NCBI GenBank assembly: GCA_902552985.1
Contig: CACDII010000001.1
Span: 1-64,000 of the forward strand
DNA from: an uncultured Pelagibacteraceae bacterium
GTDB taxonomy: Bacteria; Pseudomonadota; Alphaproteobacteria; Pelagibacterales; Pelagibacteraceae
DNA: 64,000 bases
Reading direction: 5' to 3'
Position numbers and translations under genes: made by a program. Under the pieces are notes generated by a model. The model made no database searches. It was given only the letters and a program-made list of their open reading frames with translations, and was not told the DNA's origin. This document shows, one piece after another, positions 33,908-44,429 of the stretch; position 1 is the first letter of the stretch, and each line of letters opens with the position of its first letter.

Positions 33908-34723
33908 ATGATAAGACAAGCAATAATACCATTGGCAGGTTTAGGTACAAGACTTTTACCTTTAACAAGTGTTTATGCTAAAGAGTTATTGCCAATTAAT
34001 GGAAAAGTAGGACTAGAATACATTTTGGAAGAATGTGTTGAAGCAGGCATTAAAGAGATTATTTTTATAATATCAAAAAAAAAACAAATTATTAAAAAAT
34101 ATTTCTACAACGATATCTTTTATAAAAAAATAATTAAAAAAAAAAAAGATAAAAGAATTATAAGTGAGTATAAAAAGATTTTAAAATATAAAAAAATGAT
34201 AAAATTTGTCTATCAAAATAACCCAAGAGGTACTGGTGATGCCGTTTTAAAAACTAAAAATTTAATAAAAGACAATTTTTTTATGATGCTTTTACCTGAT
34301 GATTTAATTATTAAAAAAAACTGTTCTAAAGATATGATACATATACATAAAAAAAATAAATGCTCAGTTATGGCTAGTATGAAAGTAAACAAAAAAAATG
34401 TAAAAAGATGGGGAATATATTCAAAAAAATCTAATATAAATAAAAGTAATTTTTATATTAATGATGTAATAGAAAAACCAGATGTTAAATCTGCTCCATC
34501 AAATAATGCGGTTATAGGAAGGTATATTTTGCCAAAAAAAATATTTTTAAAATTAGAAAATCAAAAGAAAGGTAAGGGTGGAGAAATTCATATTACAGAT
34601 TCTATTAAAAGGCTTTTAGAAGACGGAGAAAAATTTATTGGACATAATTTTAAAGGCAAATATTTAGACTGTGGAACTATTGAAGGATATATAAAATCAT
34701 CTATGGAGATATCAAAATTATGA
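33908..34723 (+). CDS. galU: UTP--glucose-1-phosphate uridylyltransferase
   Basis: AIIPLAGLGTRLLPLTSVYAKELLPINGKVGLEYILEECVEAGIKEI. Confidence 0.92.
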   Translation: MIRQAIIPLAGLGTRLLPLTSVYAKELLPINGKVGLEYILEECVEAGIKEIIFIISKKKQIIKKYFYNDIFYKKIIKKKKDKRIISEYKKILKYKKMIKFVYQNNPRGTGDAVLKTKNLIKDNFFMMLLPDDLIIKKNCSKDMIHIHKKNKCSVMASMKVNKKNVKRWGIYSKKSNINKSNFYINDVIEKPDVKSAPSNNAVIGRYILPKKIFLKLENQKKGKGGEIHITDSIKRLLEDGEKFIGHNFKGKYLDCGTIEGYIKSSMEISKL

Positions 34724-36018
34724 AACTTTGCATGATAGGAACAGGTTATGTAGGTCTTGTAAGTGGAGTTTGTTTTTCAGATATGGGCAATACTGTTTAT
34801 TGTGTTGATAAAGACCAAAAAAAAATTAATTCTCTAAATAACGGAAAAGTTCCAATTTATGAACCAGGTTTAGAAGAAATTTTAAGAAAAAACTTTAAAC
34901 AAAAAAGATTAATTTTCACAAGTGATTTGAAAACTGCAATAATGAATTCTGATATAATTTTTATTTGCGTAGGAACACCAACCAAAAAAAATAGTAATTC
35001 AGCTGATTTAAAATATGTTTTTCAAGTTGCTAATGAATTAAAAAAATATATTAAAAAATATAAAATTGTAATTACTAAATCTACAGTTCCTGTAACTACT
35101 GGCGACAAAATAGAAAAAATTTTAAAAAATTTAAAAAATAAAAATTTAGTCGATATAGTCTCTAATCCTGAGTTTTTAAGAGAAGGTGAAGCAATTAGAG
35201 ATTTTTTTTCTCCTGATAGAGTTGTAATTGGAACCGATAGCAATAAAGCAAATAAAATACTTAAATCGTTATATTTACCAATAATAAAAAAAAATAGCAG
35301 ATACTTCAGTACTTCAAGAAGAGGTGCCGAGTTGATTAAATATGCGTCCAATGCTTTTTTAGCTACTAAAATTTCTTATATCAATGAACTAGCAAACTTA
35401 TGTGAAAAAACTGGCGTTGATATTAAAGATATATCTTTTGGTATGGGCTCCGATCAACGTATAGGAGAACGATTTCTTCGTGCTGGTCCCGCCTACGGAG
35501 GCTCCTGTTTTCCTAAGGATACACGAGCGTTGGTTGATACATCAAAAAATTTTAATACTAATTTGTCAATTGTGAAGAGTGTGATTAAATCAAATGATGA
35601 CAGAAAGCTTCTTTTAACAAGAAAAATAGAAACTATACTTGGCAAAAATGTAAGAAATAAAAATATTACTTTTTTGGGCGTAACTTTTAAACCTAATACT
35701 GATGATATGAGGGAGGCATCAAGCTTATTCATGATACCATACTTAAATAATAAAGGTGCAAAAATTAGATATTTTGATCCCTCAGGATATAAAAAAGAAT
35801 TCGAAAAATTTAAAAAAGTTAAGTTTTGTAAAGATATTTCTGCAGCATGTTTAAAAAGTGATTTAATAATTATACATACTGAATGGAATGAGTTTAAATT
35901 ATTAAATTTTAAAAAAATTGTAAAAAAAAGTAAATTTACTGTTTATGATATGAGAAATATTTATAATCCTTCAAAGATGAAAGTAAATGGAATTAAATAT
36001 TTTGGTATAGGCAGATAA
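34720..36018 (+). CDS. ugd: UDP-glucose 6-dehydrogenase
   Basis: MKLCMIGTGYVGLVSGVCFSDMGNTV; GPAYGGSCFPKDTRAL. Confidence 0.96.
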   Translation: MKLCMIGTGYVGLVSGVCFSDMGNTVYCVDKDQKKINSLNNGKVPIYEPGLEEILRKNFKQKRLIFTSDLKTAIMNSDIIFICVGTPTKKNSNSADLKYVFQVANELKKYIKKYKIVITKSTVPVTTGDKIEKILKNLKNKNLVDIVSNPEFLREGEAIRDFFSPDRVVIGTDSNKANKILKSLYLPIIKKNSRYFSTSRRGAELIKYASNAFLATKISYINELANLCEKTGVDIKDISFGMGSDQRIGERFLRAGPAYGGSCFPKDTRALVDTSKNFNTNLSIVKSVIKSNDDRKLLLTRKIETILGKNVRNKNITFLGVTFKPNTDDMREASSLFMIPYLNNKGAKIRYFDPSGYKKEFEKFKKVKFCKDISAACLKSDLIIIHTEWNEFKLLNFKKIVKKSKFTVYDMRNIYNPSKMKVNGIKYFGIGR

Positions 36019-36019
36019 A

Positions 36020-36481
36020 TTAATTTAATTCAAAAATTGCATCAACTTCGACAGCAACACCTAATGGAAGACTGTTAGTACTTACCGCTGCTCTCGTATG
36101 CATTCCAGCATCTCCAAATATTGAAGCAATTAAATCTGATGCACCATTTATTACTTTGGGCTGATCATTAAATTCATCAATTGAATTAACAAACCCAGTT
36201 AATTTGACACACGACTTTATCTTTGAAAGATCATCTTTACATGCTTTTTTTGCCTGAGCTATTATACTTAGAGCACATCTTTTTGCAGCTTGATAAGCTT
36301 GATCTGTGTTTAAATCTTTACCAACTTTACCTTTAATTAAATTACCTTTTTCATCCATTGATATTTGGCCTGAAATAAAAAGCATTTTCCCTACAATCCT
36401 TGTAGCAACATACGATCCAACAGGATTTGCTGCTTTTGGTAAATTAATATTATTTTTTTTTATATTTTCTTCGTAATTCAT
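36020..36481 (-). CDS. RidA/YjgF/YER057c-UK114 family protein
   Basis: 153 aa; ATRIVGKMLFISGQISMDEKGNLIKGKVG, TRAAVSTNSLPLGVAVEVDAIFEL. Confidence 0.9.
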   Translation of the reverse strand: MNYEENIKKNNINLPKAANPVGSYVATRIVGKMLFISGQISMDEKGNLIKGKVGKDLNTDQAYQAAKRCALSIIAQAKKACKDDLSKIKSCVKLTGFVNSIDEFNDQPKVINGASDLIASIFGDAGMHTRAAVSTNSLPLGVAVEVDAIFELN

Positions 36482-36732
36482 TGTTCTAAAATCTTTTTTT
36501 TAACATCTTTAACTTTACTTTTTTCTTCTGACCATTCATTTTTTTGGTAATTTTTTGTATCTTTCATAAAATTTTCACCTGCTGTTAAAGTTTTATTTTT
36601 TATTAAACTACTTTTACATTTCATAAAATTCAATGAAAACTTTTTAAAATTATTGCAATTTAATTCAGCTGAATTTGAAATATTATAAAATATTAGTAAA
36701 AAAACAAATGTTAAAAATGATTTTTTTATCAT
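36478..36732 (-). CDS. Small predicted secreted protein of unknown function
   Basis: 84 aa; signal-peptide-like MIKKSFLTFVFLLIFYNISNSAELNCN; Cys pair; overlaps both neighbouring genes by 4 nt. Confidence 0.7.
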   Translation of the reverse strand: MIKKSFLTFVFLLIFYNISNSAELNCNNFKKFSLNFMKCKSSLIKNKTLTAGENFMKDTKNYQKNEWSEEKSKVKDVKKKILEQ

Positions 36733-39287
36733 TTACGTTTTTTCTTTTTTGTTTTATCGTATTCTTTTCTTTTCTCAATTAATATTAATGCTTCTTCCAT
36801 TGTAAGTTCTGTTGGGTCTTTTTCTTCAGGAATTGTTGCGTTAAGAGATTTGTACTTGATATATGGTCCATATTGACCTTTCATCACTCTAACAGGTTTT
36901 TTATCTTCGGGATGCTCTCCCAAGTCTTTTATTAATGATGAAGATATTCTACCAGGCTTTGCTTCAGCAATTAATGTAATTGCTCTATTTAATCCAATAG
37001 TAAAAATATCTTCGACATTTTCTAATCTAGCAGATTTATTTTCACATTTTAAATACGGACCAAATCGTCCTGAGTTTAAAAAAATTTCTTTTTGATTTTC
37101 TGGATTAATACCTAAATTTTTAGGTAATGAACATAAAAATTTTGCTTTTTCTAAATCAATTGAATCGATATCAATGCCTTTAGGTATCGAGACGTTTTTT
37201 ACACTTTCATCTTTTTTTTTTATTTTCTTTTTTTTTTTAGTTTTTTCTTCATTTTCATTTGGATCAATTTCAAATTGTAAATATGGACCAAATCTTCCAT
37301 TTTTAAGATAAATATCTTTACCTTTATCATTTTGACCAATTAATTTTGGCTCTGCTAAATTCACTTGTTCAGCAGCTTTAGCTTTTGAAAGAGGTCTTGT
37401 AAATTTACATTCTGGATAATTTGAACATCCTATAAAGGCACCACCTCTAAAACTGTTTTTTAAACTTAATTCACCATTGCTACACAATTTACATTTTCTA
37501 TCAATTTTTCCATTATTATCTGTTTCAAAAATGAGACTTCCTAAGCTTTCATTAAGTAAATCTAGGACTTCTCTAGTCCTTTTTTCTTTAACGTCAGTAA
37601 CGTTTTTATTAAAATCATTCCAGAATTGTTCCAAAACCTTTATCCAATCTTCTTTTCCTGCTGTAATATCATCCAATTGATCTTCAAGTTTTGCTGTAAA
37701 TCCATAATCAACATATTTTGTGAATAATTTTTCTAAGAATGCTGAAATTAGTTTTCCTCGATCTGTTGGAAAAAATCTTTTATTCAATATATCAGCATAA
37801 CCTCGATTTGAAATTACCGATATAATACTTGCATAAGTCGAAGGCCTTCCTATACCAAGTTCCTCTAATTTCTTTACCAAACTCGCTTCGGAATATCTGG
37901 GTGGAGGTTGAGTAAAATGTTGTTCGTCAATAAATGTGTCAATATTTACTGGCCCTTTATTAACTTCTGGAAGGATCTTTTCATTATTTTCCTCATCTTC
38001 AACTTTATATAATTTTAAAAATCCATCAAATTTAATTACTGAACCACTTGAACGAAAAACATTTTTAGAGTCTTCAGATTCAATAGAAATTGTTTTTCGA
38101 TCAAATTTAGCTGGTTGCATCTGAGACGATAATGATCTCGACCAAATGAGATTGTATAATTTATTTTGATCAGAACTTAAATATTTTTTCATTTTTTCAG
38201 GAGAATTTTCAATATTTGTAGGTCTAATAGCTTCATGTGCTTCTTGTGCATTTTTTGCTTTTTTTCCAGAATAATTCATTGGTTCTTCTGGCAAATAATC
38301 TTTTCCAAAATTGTCATCAATATATTTCCTAAATTCACTGACAGCTTCATTTGATATATTTGTTCCGTCTGTTCTCATATAAGTTATTAATCCAACTGTA
38401 TCTCCATCCATATCTATACCCTGATAAAGTCTTTGTGCTATTTGCATTGTTCGAGAAGCACCAAATCCTAATTTACTAGACGCAGTTTGTTGCAAAGTAG
38501 AGGTAGTGAAGGGACCTACAGGATTTCTAGTATAAATTTTTGAAGTAATATCTGAAATTTTATAATTTATATTTTTAATTTCATTTATGGCTTTATTTAT
38601 ATCTTCCTTTTTTTTAAAAGAGAATTTTTCAATTTTATTTCCATTTAATTGAGAAATTGATGACAGAATTTTAGAACCATCTTTAGCTAAAAAGTTTATA
38701 TTTAGAGTCCAAAATTCATCAGGTTTAAAAATTTCAATTTCATGTTCTCTTTCAGTAAGTAATTTTAAAGCTACAGATTGAACTCTTCCAGCGGATTTTG
38801 ATCCAGGTAATTTAGTCCATAATATTGGCGAAATATTAAAACCAACTAAATAATCTAATGCTCTTCTTGCCATATAAGCATCAACCAATTGATCTTCTAT
38901 ACTTCTTGGATTTTCAATCCCCTTTGTTACAGCATTTTTGGTAATTTCGTTAAAAACGACTCTCTCTATTTTTTTATCTTTCAATAATTTTTTTTCATCT
39001 AAAAATTCTTTTACATGCCAGGCTATGGCTTCTCCTTCTCGATCAGGGTCTGTAGCAAGAATAATTTTTTCTGACTCTTTAGCCACTTCAGTAATTTCTT
39101 TTAGATATTTTTTTGAAAAACTATCTATTTCCCATATCATTTTAAATTTATTATTAGGGTCAACAGATCCATTTTTTGAAGGAAGATCTCTTATATGACC
39201 ATAACTTGCTAAAACTGTATAATTTTTCCCTAAGTATTTATTTATAGTTTTAGCTTTAGCTGGACTTTCTACGATTACTAAATTCAT
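36729..39287 (-). CDS. topA: DNA topoisomerase I
   Basis: 852 aa; MNLVIVESPAKAKTINKYLGKNYTVLASYGHIRDLP; GLITYMRTDGTNIS; C-terminal zinc ribbon CKLCSNGE...GCSNYPECKF. Confidence 0.98.
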   Translation of the reverse strand: MNLVIVESPAKAKTINKYLGKNYTVLASYGHIRDLPSKNGSVDPNNKFKMIWEIDSFSKKYLKEITEVAKESEKIILATDPDREGEAIAWHVKEFLDEKKLLKDKKIERVVFNEITKNAVTKGIENPRSIEDQLVDAYMARRALDYLVGFNISPILWTKLPGSKSAGRVQSVALKLLTEREHEIEIFKPDEFWTLNINFLAKDGSKILSSISQLNGNKIEKFSFKKKEDINKAINEIKNINYKISDITSKIYTRNPVGPFTTSTLQQTASSKLGFGASRTMQIAQRLYQGIDMDGDTVGLITYMRTDGTNISNEAVSEFRKYIDDNFGKDYLPEEPMNYSGKKAKNAQEAHEAIRPTNIENSPEKMKKYLSSDQNKLYNLIWSRSLSSQMQPAKFDRKTISIESEDSKNVFRSSGSVIKFDGFLKLYKVEDEENNEKILPEVNKGPVNIDTFIDEQHFTQPPPRYSEASLVKKLEELGIGRPSTYASIISVISNRGYADILNKRFFPTDRGKLISAFLEKLFTKYVDYGFTAKLEDQLDDITAGKEDWIKVLEQFWNDFNKNVTDVKEKRTREVLDLLNESLGSLIFETDNNGKIDRKCKLCSNGELSLKNSFRGGAFIGCSNYPECKFTRPLSKAKAAEQVNLAEPKLIGQNDKGKDIYLKNGRFGPYLQFEIDPNENEEKTKKKKKIKKKDESVKNVSIPKGIDIDSIDLEKAKFLCSLPKNLGINPENQKEIFLNSGRFGPYLKCENKSARLENVEDIFTIGLNRAITLIAEAKPGRISSSLIKDLGEHPEDKKPVRVMKGQYGPYIKYKSLNATIPEEKDPTELTMEEALILIEKRKEYDKTKKKKRK

Positions 39288-39325
39288 TTATTTTGAAACT
39301 AGATAAAAAGAAACAGATAGTCAAA

Positions 39326-39904
39326 TTAATAAATTTTTGACTTAGATTCTTCCTTATTTATCAACCGTTTAATATTTTCTCTATGAGTAAAAAAAATCAA
39401 AATAAACATAATTATAAAAAAGAAAATATTTTCACTCTCTGAAAATAACAAAATATAAACAGGAATAGTTAAACTTGCTAATAATGATGATAGGGATGAG
39501 TATTTAAAAACGAAAAAAATAAGCAACCAAGTGACTGAAAAAATAAATCCAAAAGTTATATTGATACAAAATAAAATACCTAAATAAGTAGCAACACCTT
39601 TACCTCCTTTAAATTTTAACCAAGCAGGAAAAACATGGCCAAGAAAAATACATAATGATGAAACAAATATATATTCAGGGAAATTTATATTTATAAATAT
39701 CAATGGCAGTATAGCCTTAGATATATCCAATGCTAATGTGCTGTAACCTATAATTTTATTACCTGTCCTGAGAGCATTTGTAGCGCCAATATTACCAGAA
39801 CCTATTTCTCTTATATCTTTCTTCAAAAAAAATTTAGTAAGTATGTAACCAAAAGGTATAGAACCTACTAAATATGAAAAAAAAATTATTAAAATTAATT
39901 CCAT
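39326..39904 (-). CDS. plsY: Glycerol-3-phosphate acyltransferase PlsY
   Basis: YLVGSIPFGYILTKFFLKKDIREIGSGNIGATNALRTGNK; FKGGKGVATYLG. Confidence 0.96.
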   Translation of the reverse strand: MELILIIFFSYLVGSIPFGYILTKFFLKKDIREIGSGNIGATNALRTGNKIIGYSTLALDISKAILPLIFININFPEYIFVSSLCIFLGHVFPAWLKFKGGKGVATYLGILFCINITFGFIFSVTWLLIFFVFKYSSLSSLLASLTIPVYILLFSESENIFFFIIMFILIFFTHRENIKRLINKEESKSKIY

Positions 39905-39906
39905 TG

Positions 39907-41193
39907 TTATAATTTATATAATTCCTCTCCTTTTACAAAAGTATTCATTACTTTGCCTTGAAGTTTTTTATTTTCTATTGAAGTATTTTTTGATTTTGAA
40001 ACAAGGTTGTTGCTTTTAACAATCCACGGTTTATTTATATCTACTATACAAAAATCTGCTTCATTACCAATTTTTAAATTACCCTTATTTATTTTGAGTA
40101 TTTTTGCAGGATTGGAAGTCAATGCTTTAATGATTGTGCTTAATTTAGCTGAACCATTGTGAAAATGCTCTAAAGAAAGTGCTAGCAAGGTCTCTATACC
40201 AGATGAACCAGTTGCAGCTTTTGAAAAAGTAAGTCTTTTTTGTTCTTCATCTTCTGGTTTATGATCTGAAACAATAACGTCTATTACATTTTTGTTAAGA
40301 CCTTCTATAAGAGACTGTCTATCTTCTTCAGTTCTTAAAGGAGGTGACAATTTCAGAAAAGTTCTAAAATCACCTATATCATTTTCGTTAAGTGATAAAT
40401 TATTAATTGAAACACCACATGAAAAATTTAAAAAATTTTTCTTTTCCTCGATAAGCTTTACTGATTTAGACGATGAAATTTGAGAAATATGATATCTACA
40501 TTTAAATTCATTTAATAGAGACAAATCTCTTTCAATAATTATTTTTTCAGCAACATCTGAAATACCCGGTAATCCCAATTTTGTAGAGATTACTCCATCA
40601 TTCATCATTCCATTTTCTGCTAAATAATAATCTTCAGCATGTTGTATAACTAACGCACTTAAATCATATGCAGAATTCATTATTCTAGACATTACTCTTG
40701 TATTTTGAATTGTTTTAATTCCATCCGTAAAACCAATTATCCCTTTTTTCTGTAAAAGACCGAATTCAGTCATATTATTTCCTTCAAGATTTTTAGTTAA
40801 TGATGCTGTTGGGTAAATATTTATTTTTGATTTATCTCTTCCTCTTCTTTTTAAAAAATCTACCATTGATACGTTATCTATAATTGGATTCGTATTTGGC
40901 ATCGTTACTACCGATGTAACACCACCAGATAGAGCAGCATTGCTTAGAGTTCTGAAATTTTCCTTATATTCATAACCTGGTTCACCTACAAAAACTCTCA
41001 TATCAACTATGCCTGGAAAAATGTGTTTACCTTTAAGATCTACATATTTCTCTCTTGAAGGAATGTTATTTTCATTAACCTTTTTTCCTATTGCTTCGAT
41101 CTTTCCTTCTTCATTAACAATTAATCCACCATTTTCCTCTATAGAATTTGCAGGATCTAGAATATTCGCATTTAAAAAATATTTTTTTTTCAT
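39907..41193 (-). CDS. pyrC: Dihydroorotase
   Basis: 428 aa amidohydrolase; HIFPGIVDMRVFVGEPGYEYKENFRTLSNAALSGGVTSVVTMPNTNP; DVIVSDHKPEDEEQKRLTFSKAATGSSGIETLL; beside pyrB. Confidence 0.92.
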   Translation of the reverse strand: MKKKYFLNANILDPANSIEENGGLIVNEEGKIEAIGKKVNENNIPSREKYVDLKGKHIFPGIVDMRVFVGEPGYEYKENFRTLSNAALSGGVTSVVTMPNTNPIIDNVSMVDFLKRRGRDKSKINIYPTASLTKNLEGNNMTEFGLLQKKGIIGFTDGIKTIQNTRVMSRIMNSAYDLSALVIQHAEDYYLAENGMMNDGVISTKLGLPGISDVAEKIIIERDLSLLNEFKCRYHISQISSSKSVKLIEEKKNFLNFSCGVSINNLSLNENDIGDFRTFLKLSPPLRTEEDRQSLIEGLNKNVIDVIVSDHKPEDEEQKRLTFSKAATGSSGIETLLALSLEHFHNGSAKLSTIIKALTSNPAKILKINKGNLKIGNEADFCIVDINKPWIVKSNNLVSKSKNTSIENKKLQGKVMNTFVKGEELYKL

Positions 41194-42135
41194 TTAAGTA
41201 CAAAAAATTTTAAGACAAGCCATTCTAACTGCAACACCTAATTCGACTTGTTCTTGTATTACACTTTTATTAATATCGTCAGCAAGATTAGTATCTATTT
41301 CTATTCCTCGATTCATTGGTCCCGGATGCATTATTAAAGCATCTTTTTTTGCATAATCTAATTTGTCTGGTGTTAAACCATAATATTCATAATACTCTCT
41401 GTTTGATGCTAAGAAAGAACTATTCATTCTTTCATTTTGGAGTCTAAGCATCATAACAATATCACAATCTTTTAATCCTTTTTTCATATCAGAAAATTTG
41501 TTCACACCAAATTTTTCAAGATTTTTTGGCATCAAATTTGTTGGAGCAATTATATTTACTTCTGCACCCAGCATATTTAATAAATATATATTTGATCTAG
41601 CAACACGAGAATGAAGTATATCTCCACAAATAGCTATTCTTAAACCTTGAATCTTTTCTTTTTTTTCTATTATAGTTAAAGCATCTAATAAAGCTTGCGT
41701 TGGATGTTCTCTTCTTCCATCACCTGCATTAATTACTGCACAATTTACTTTTTGAGATAACAAATTACATGCTCCTGAATCTTGATGTCTAACTACAATT
41801 AAATTTGGATGCATAGCATTTAAAGTCATGGCGGTATCGATTAAAGTCTCGCCTTTTTTAATAGCAGAATTAACAATGTTCATTGACATTACGTCTGCTC
41901 CTAGTCTTTTACCAGCTAACTCAAATGAGCTTTGTGTTCTTGTTGAAGGTTCAAAAAAAAGGTTTATTTGAGTCTTTCCATTAAGAACATTTAACTTTTT
42001 ATTTTCACTTCTGTTTAGTCTTATAAATTGTTTCGCTTCAGAAAGTATGTAGTTTACATCTGATATTGATAAATCTTGGATTCCTAGAAGGTGTTTTTGA
42101 GAAATTTTAACAGCTTTATTTGATTTAATTGCCAT
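41194..42135 (-). CDS. pyrB: Aspartate carbamoyltransferase catalytic subunit
   Basis: [55 protein letters not shown]. Confidence 0.98.
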   Translation of the reverse strand: MAIKSNKAVKISQKHLLGIQDLSISDVNYILSEAKQFIRLNRSENKKLNVLNGKTQINLFFEPSTRTQSSFELAGKRLGADVMSMNIVNSAIKKGETLIDTAMTLNAMHPNLIVVRHQDSGACNLLSQKVNCAVINAGDGRREHPTQALLDALTIIEKKEKIQGLRIAICGDILHSRVARSNIYLLNMLGAEVNIIAPTNLMPKNLEKFGVNKFSDMKKGLKDCDIVMMLRLQNERMNSSFLASNREYYEYYGLTPDKLDYAKKDALIMHPGPMNRGIEIDTNLADDINKSVIQEQVELGVAVRMACLKIFCT

Positions 42136-42177
42136 TAAAACTAACTCTATAACTATTAACCTTTAATAAGGCAAGTA

Positions 42178-42633
42178 TTAATTTTTTAAATAATCAATAG
42201 CACCTTGTAAAATAAAGGCAGCAGCGTTTTTATCAATATTTTTAAGTTTTTTTGAAACATTTATATCTAATTCGCTTGAAAGATTAAAAGCCCCAACTGT
42301 AGATAATCTCTCATCCCATAAACAAATTGGTAAATTTAAATTTTTAAGTACATTTTTACAAATATCAATAATTGACTGGGAAGCGGATCCATAAGAGCCA
42401 TCCATATTAACAGGATTACCAACTATGATTCCTTTTATATTATTTTCCTCAACTATTAATTTTAATTGTTCTATTAATTTTGTATTATTTTCTTTGTTTA
42501 TAGTTGTAAAAGGGGTGGCTATAGATTGTGTATCGTCACAAATAGCTACACCAATTCTTTTTGAACCTAAATCTAAACCTAATAATCTTGATTTATGAGT
42601 AATTTTATTTTTAAATTCATCTATAGTCATCAT
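42178..42633 (-). CDS. ruvX: Holliday junction resolvase-like YqgF/RuvX
   Basis: RLLGLDLGSKRIGVAICDD; GIIVGNPVNMDGSYG; WDERLSTVGA. Confidence 0.94.
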   Translation of the reverse strand: MMTIDEFKNKITHKSRLLGLDLGSKRIGVAICDDTQSIATPFTTINKENNTKLIEQLKLIVEENNIKGIIVGNPVNMDGSYGSASQSIIDICKNVLKNLNLPICLWDERLSTVGAFNLSSELDINVSKKLKNIDKNAAAFILQGAIDYLKN

Positions 42634-42684
42634 ATTGTATCTTTCAAACTTAAGTGATAGTTTGCATTATACTTTAATTATCAC

Positions 42685-42972
42685 ATGACAATTGATCTTA
42701 AAACAGTAAAACACATATCCAAATTATCAAGGATTTCTATAGAGGATGAAAAAGCTAAAAAACTAACAGGTGATTTAAACTCAATATTTGAATTTATTGA
42801 AAAACTTAATAAACTTAATACCGATAAAGTAGAACCTCTGACTTCAATAGCAGAAACTACTCTTAAATTAAGAAGAGATGAAGTTAAATCAGAAAATATA
42901 CGTGATCAAATATTAAAAAATTCGCCGAATGAAAATAAAGATTTTTTTGTTGTTCCAAAGGTTGTTGAATAA
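42685..42972 (+). CDS. gatC: Asp/Glu-tRNA amidotransferase subunit C
   Basis: 95 aa upstream of gatA; LKTVKHISKLSRISIEDEKAKKLTGDLNSIFEFIEKL. Confidence 0.95.
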   Translation: MTIDLKTVKHISKLSRISIEDEKAKKLTGDLNSIFEFIEKLNKLNTDKVEPLTSIAETTLKLRRDEVKSENIRDQILKNSPNENKDFFVVPKVVE

Positions 42973-44429
42973 TGATCGATATAATATCTCAAAGTTTAAC
43001 ACAATTAATTAATAACATTAAGGATAAAAAAGTATCATCAGAAGAAGTTACAAAAAGTTTTATACAAAGAGCAGAAAAGTCTAAAAAACTAAATTGCTAC
43101 ATAGCTGAAGATTTTGAAAATGCTATTAACAAAGCAAAAAAGTTTGATAACAAACCTAATTATGACTCAAAATTACCAGGGATTCCAATTGCTGTTAAAG
43201 ATTTATTTTGCACAAAAAATGTAAAAACAACAGCTGGAAGTAAAATTTTAAGTAATTTTGTTCCAACCTATGAGTCAACAGTAACACAAAATATGTGGAA
43301 TGAAGGAGCTATACTTCTTGGCAAACTAAACTGTGACGAGTTTGCTATGGGATCATCAAATGAAACTAGTTTTTTTGGAAATGTACAAAGTCCTATTGAT
43401 AAAAATTTAGTTCCAGGCGGTTCATCAGGTGGATCAGCATCAGCAGTTGCAGGACAATTGACACCAATTACAATTGGCACAGATACTGGTGGATCCATTA
43501 GACAACCAGCTTCTTTCACAGGAATAGTAGGATTAAAACCCACATATGGTAGTTGTTCAAGATATGGAATAGTTGCATTCGCTTCTTCATTAGATCAAGC
43601 GGGACCAATGGCACAAAATGTTAAAGATTGTGCTTTGTTACAAGAAGTGATCAGCACATATGATCCAAAAGATTCTACTTCCATAGATTTTAAAAGAAGC
43701 CATTACAGCAAAAAGCTTACTAATAATATTAAAGGAAAAAAAATTGGAATTCCAAAAGAATATAGAGTTGATGGAATGCCAAAAGAAATTGAAGATCTTT
43801 GGCAAAAAGGTATTAATCATGTAAAAGAGTGTGGTGCTGAAACAATTGACATTTCTCTACCTCACACAAGTTATGCTTTACCAGCCTATTACATTGTAGC
43901 TCCTGCTGAAGCATCTTCAAATTTAGCAAGATATGATGGTGTTAAATATGGATTTAGAGTTAAAGGTGAAAATCTAATTGATATGTACGAAAAAACGAGA
44001 TCTGAAGGTTTTGGAGCTGAAGTTCAAAGAAGAATTATGATTGGAACTTATGTTTTATCATCTGGTTATTATGATGCGTATTATCTTAAGGCTCAAAAGG
44101 TAAGAAAACTAATTAAAAATGATTTTGATGAAGCATATAAAAAAGTTGATGCTATTTTAACACCTTCCACACCTAGCTCAGCATTTAAAATAGGTGAAAA
44201 AACAAATGATCCAGTTTCAATGTATCTTAATGATATATTTACAGTCCCAGTTAATTTAGCAGGACTACCAGGTATATCAATTCCTGCAGGGCATGACTCT
44301 AGAGGATATCCTTTAGGTTTGCAAATTATTGGTAAAGCTTTTGATGAACAAAATATACTGAATATTGCTTTTGCAATGGAAGAAAAAATAAATTTTAAAA
44401 ACAAAATTACTGATTGGTGGATTAAGTGA
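42972..44429 (+). CDS. gatA: Asp/Glu-tRNA amidotransferase subunit A
   Basis: Amidase signature [45 protein letters not shown]. Confidence 0.98.
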   Translation: MIDIISQSLTQLINNIKDKKVSSEEVTKSFIQRAEKSKKLNCYIAEDFENAINKAKKFDNKPNYDSKLPGIPIAVKDLFCTKNVKTTAGSKILSNFVPTYESTVTQNMWNEGAILLGKLNCDEFAMGSSNETSFFGNVQSPIDKNLVPGGSSGGSASAVAGQLTPITIGTDTGGSIRQPASFTGIVGLKPTYGSCSRYGIVAFASSLDQAGPMAQNVKDCALLQEVISTYDPKDSTSIDFKRSHYSKKLTNNIKGKKIGIPKEYRVDGMPKEIEDLWQKGINHVKECGAETIDISLPHTSYALPAYYIVAPAEASSNLARYDGVKYGFRVKGENLIDMYEKTRSEGFGAEVQRRIMIGTYVLSSGYYDAYYLKAQKVRKLIKNDFDEAYKKVDAILTPSTPSSAFKIGEKTNDPVSMYLNDIFTVPVNLAGLPGISIPAGHDSRGYPLGLQIIGKAFDEQNILNIAFAMEEKINFKNKITDWWIK

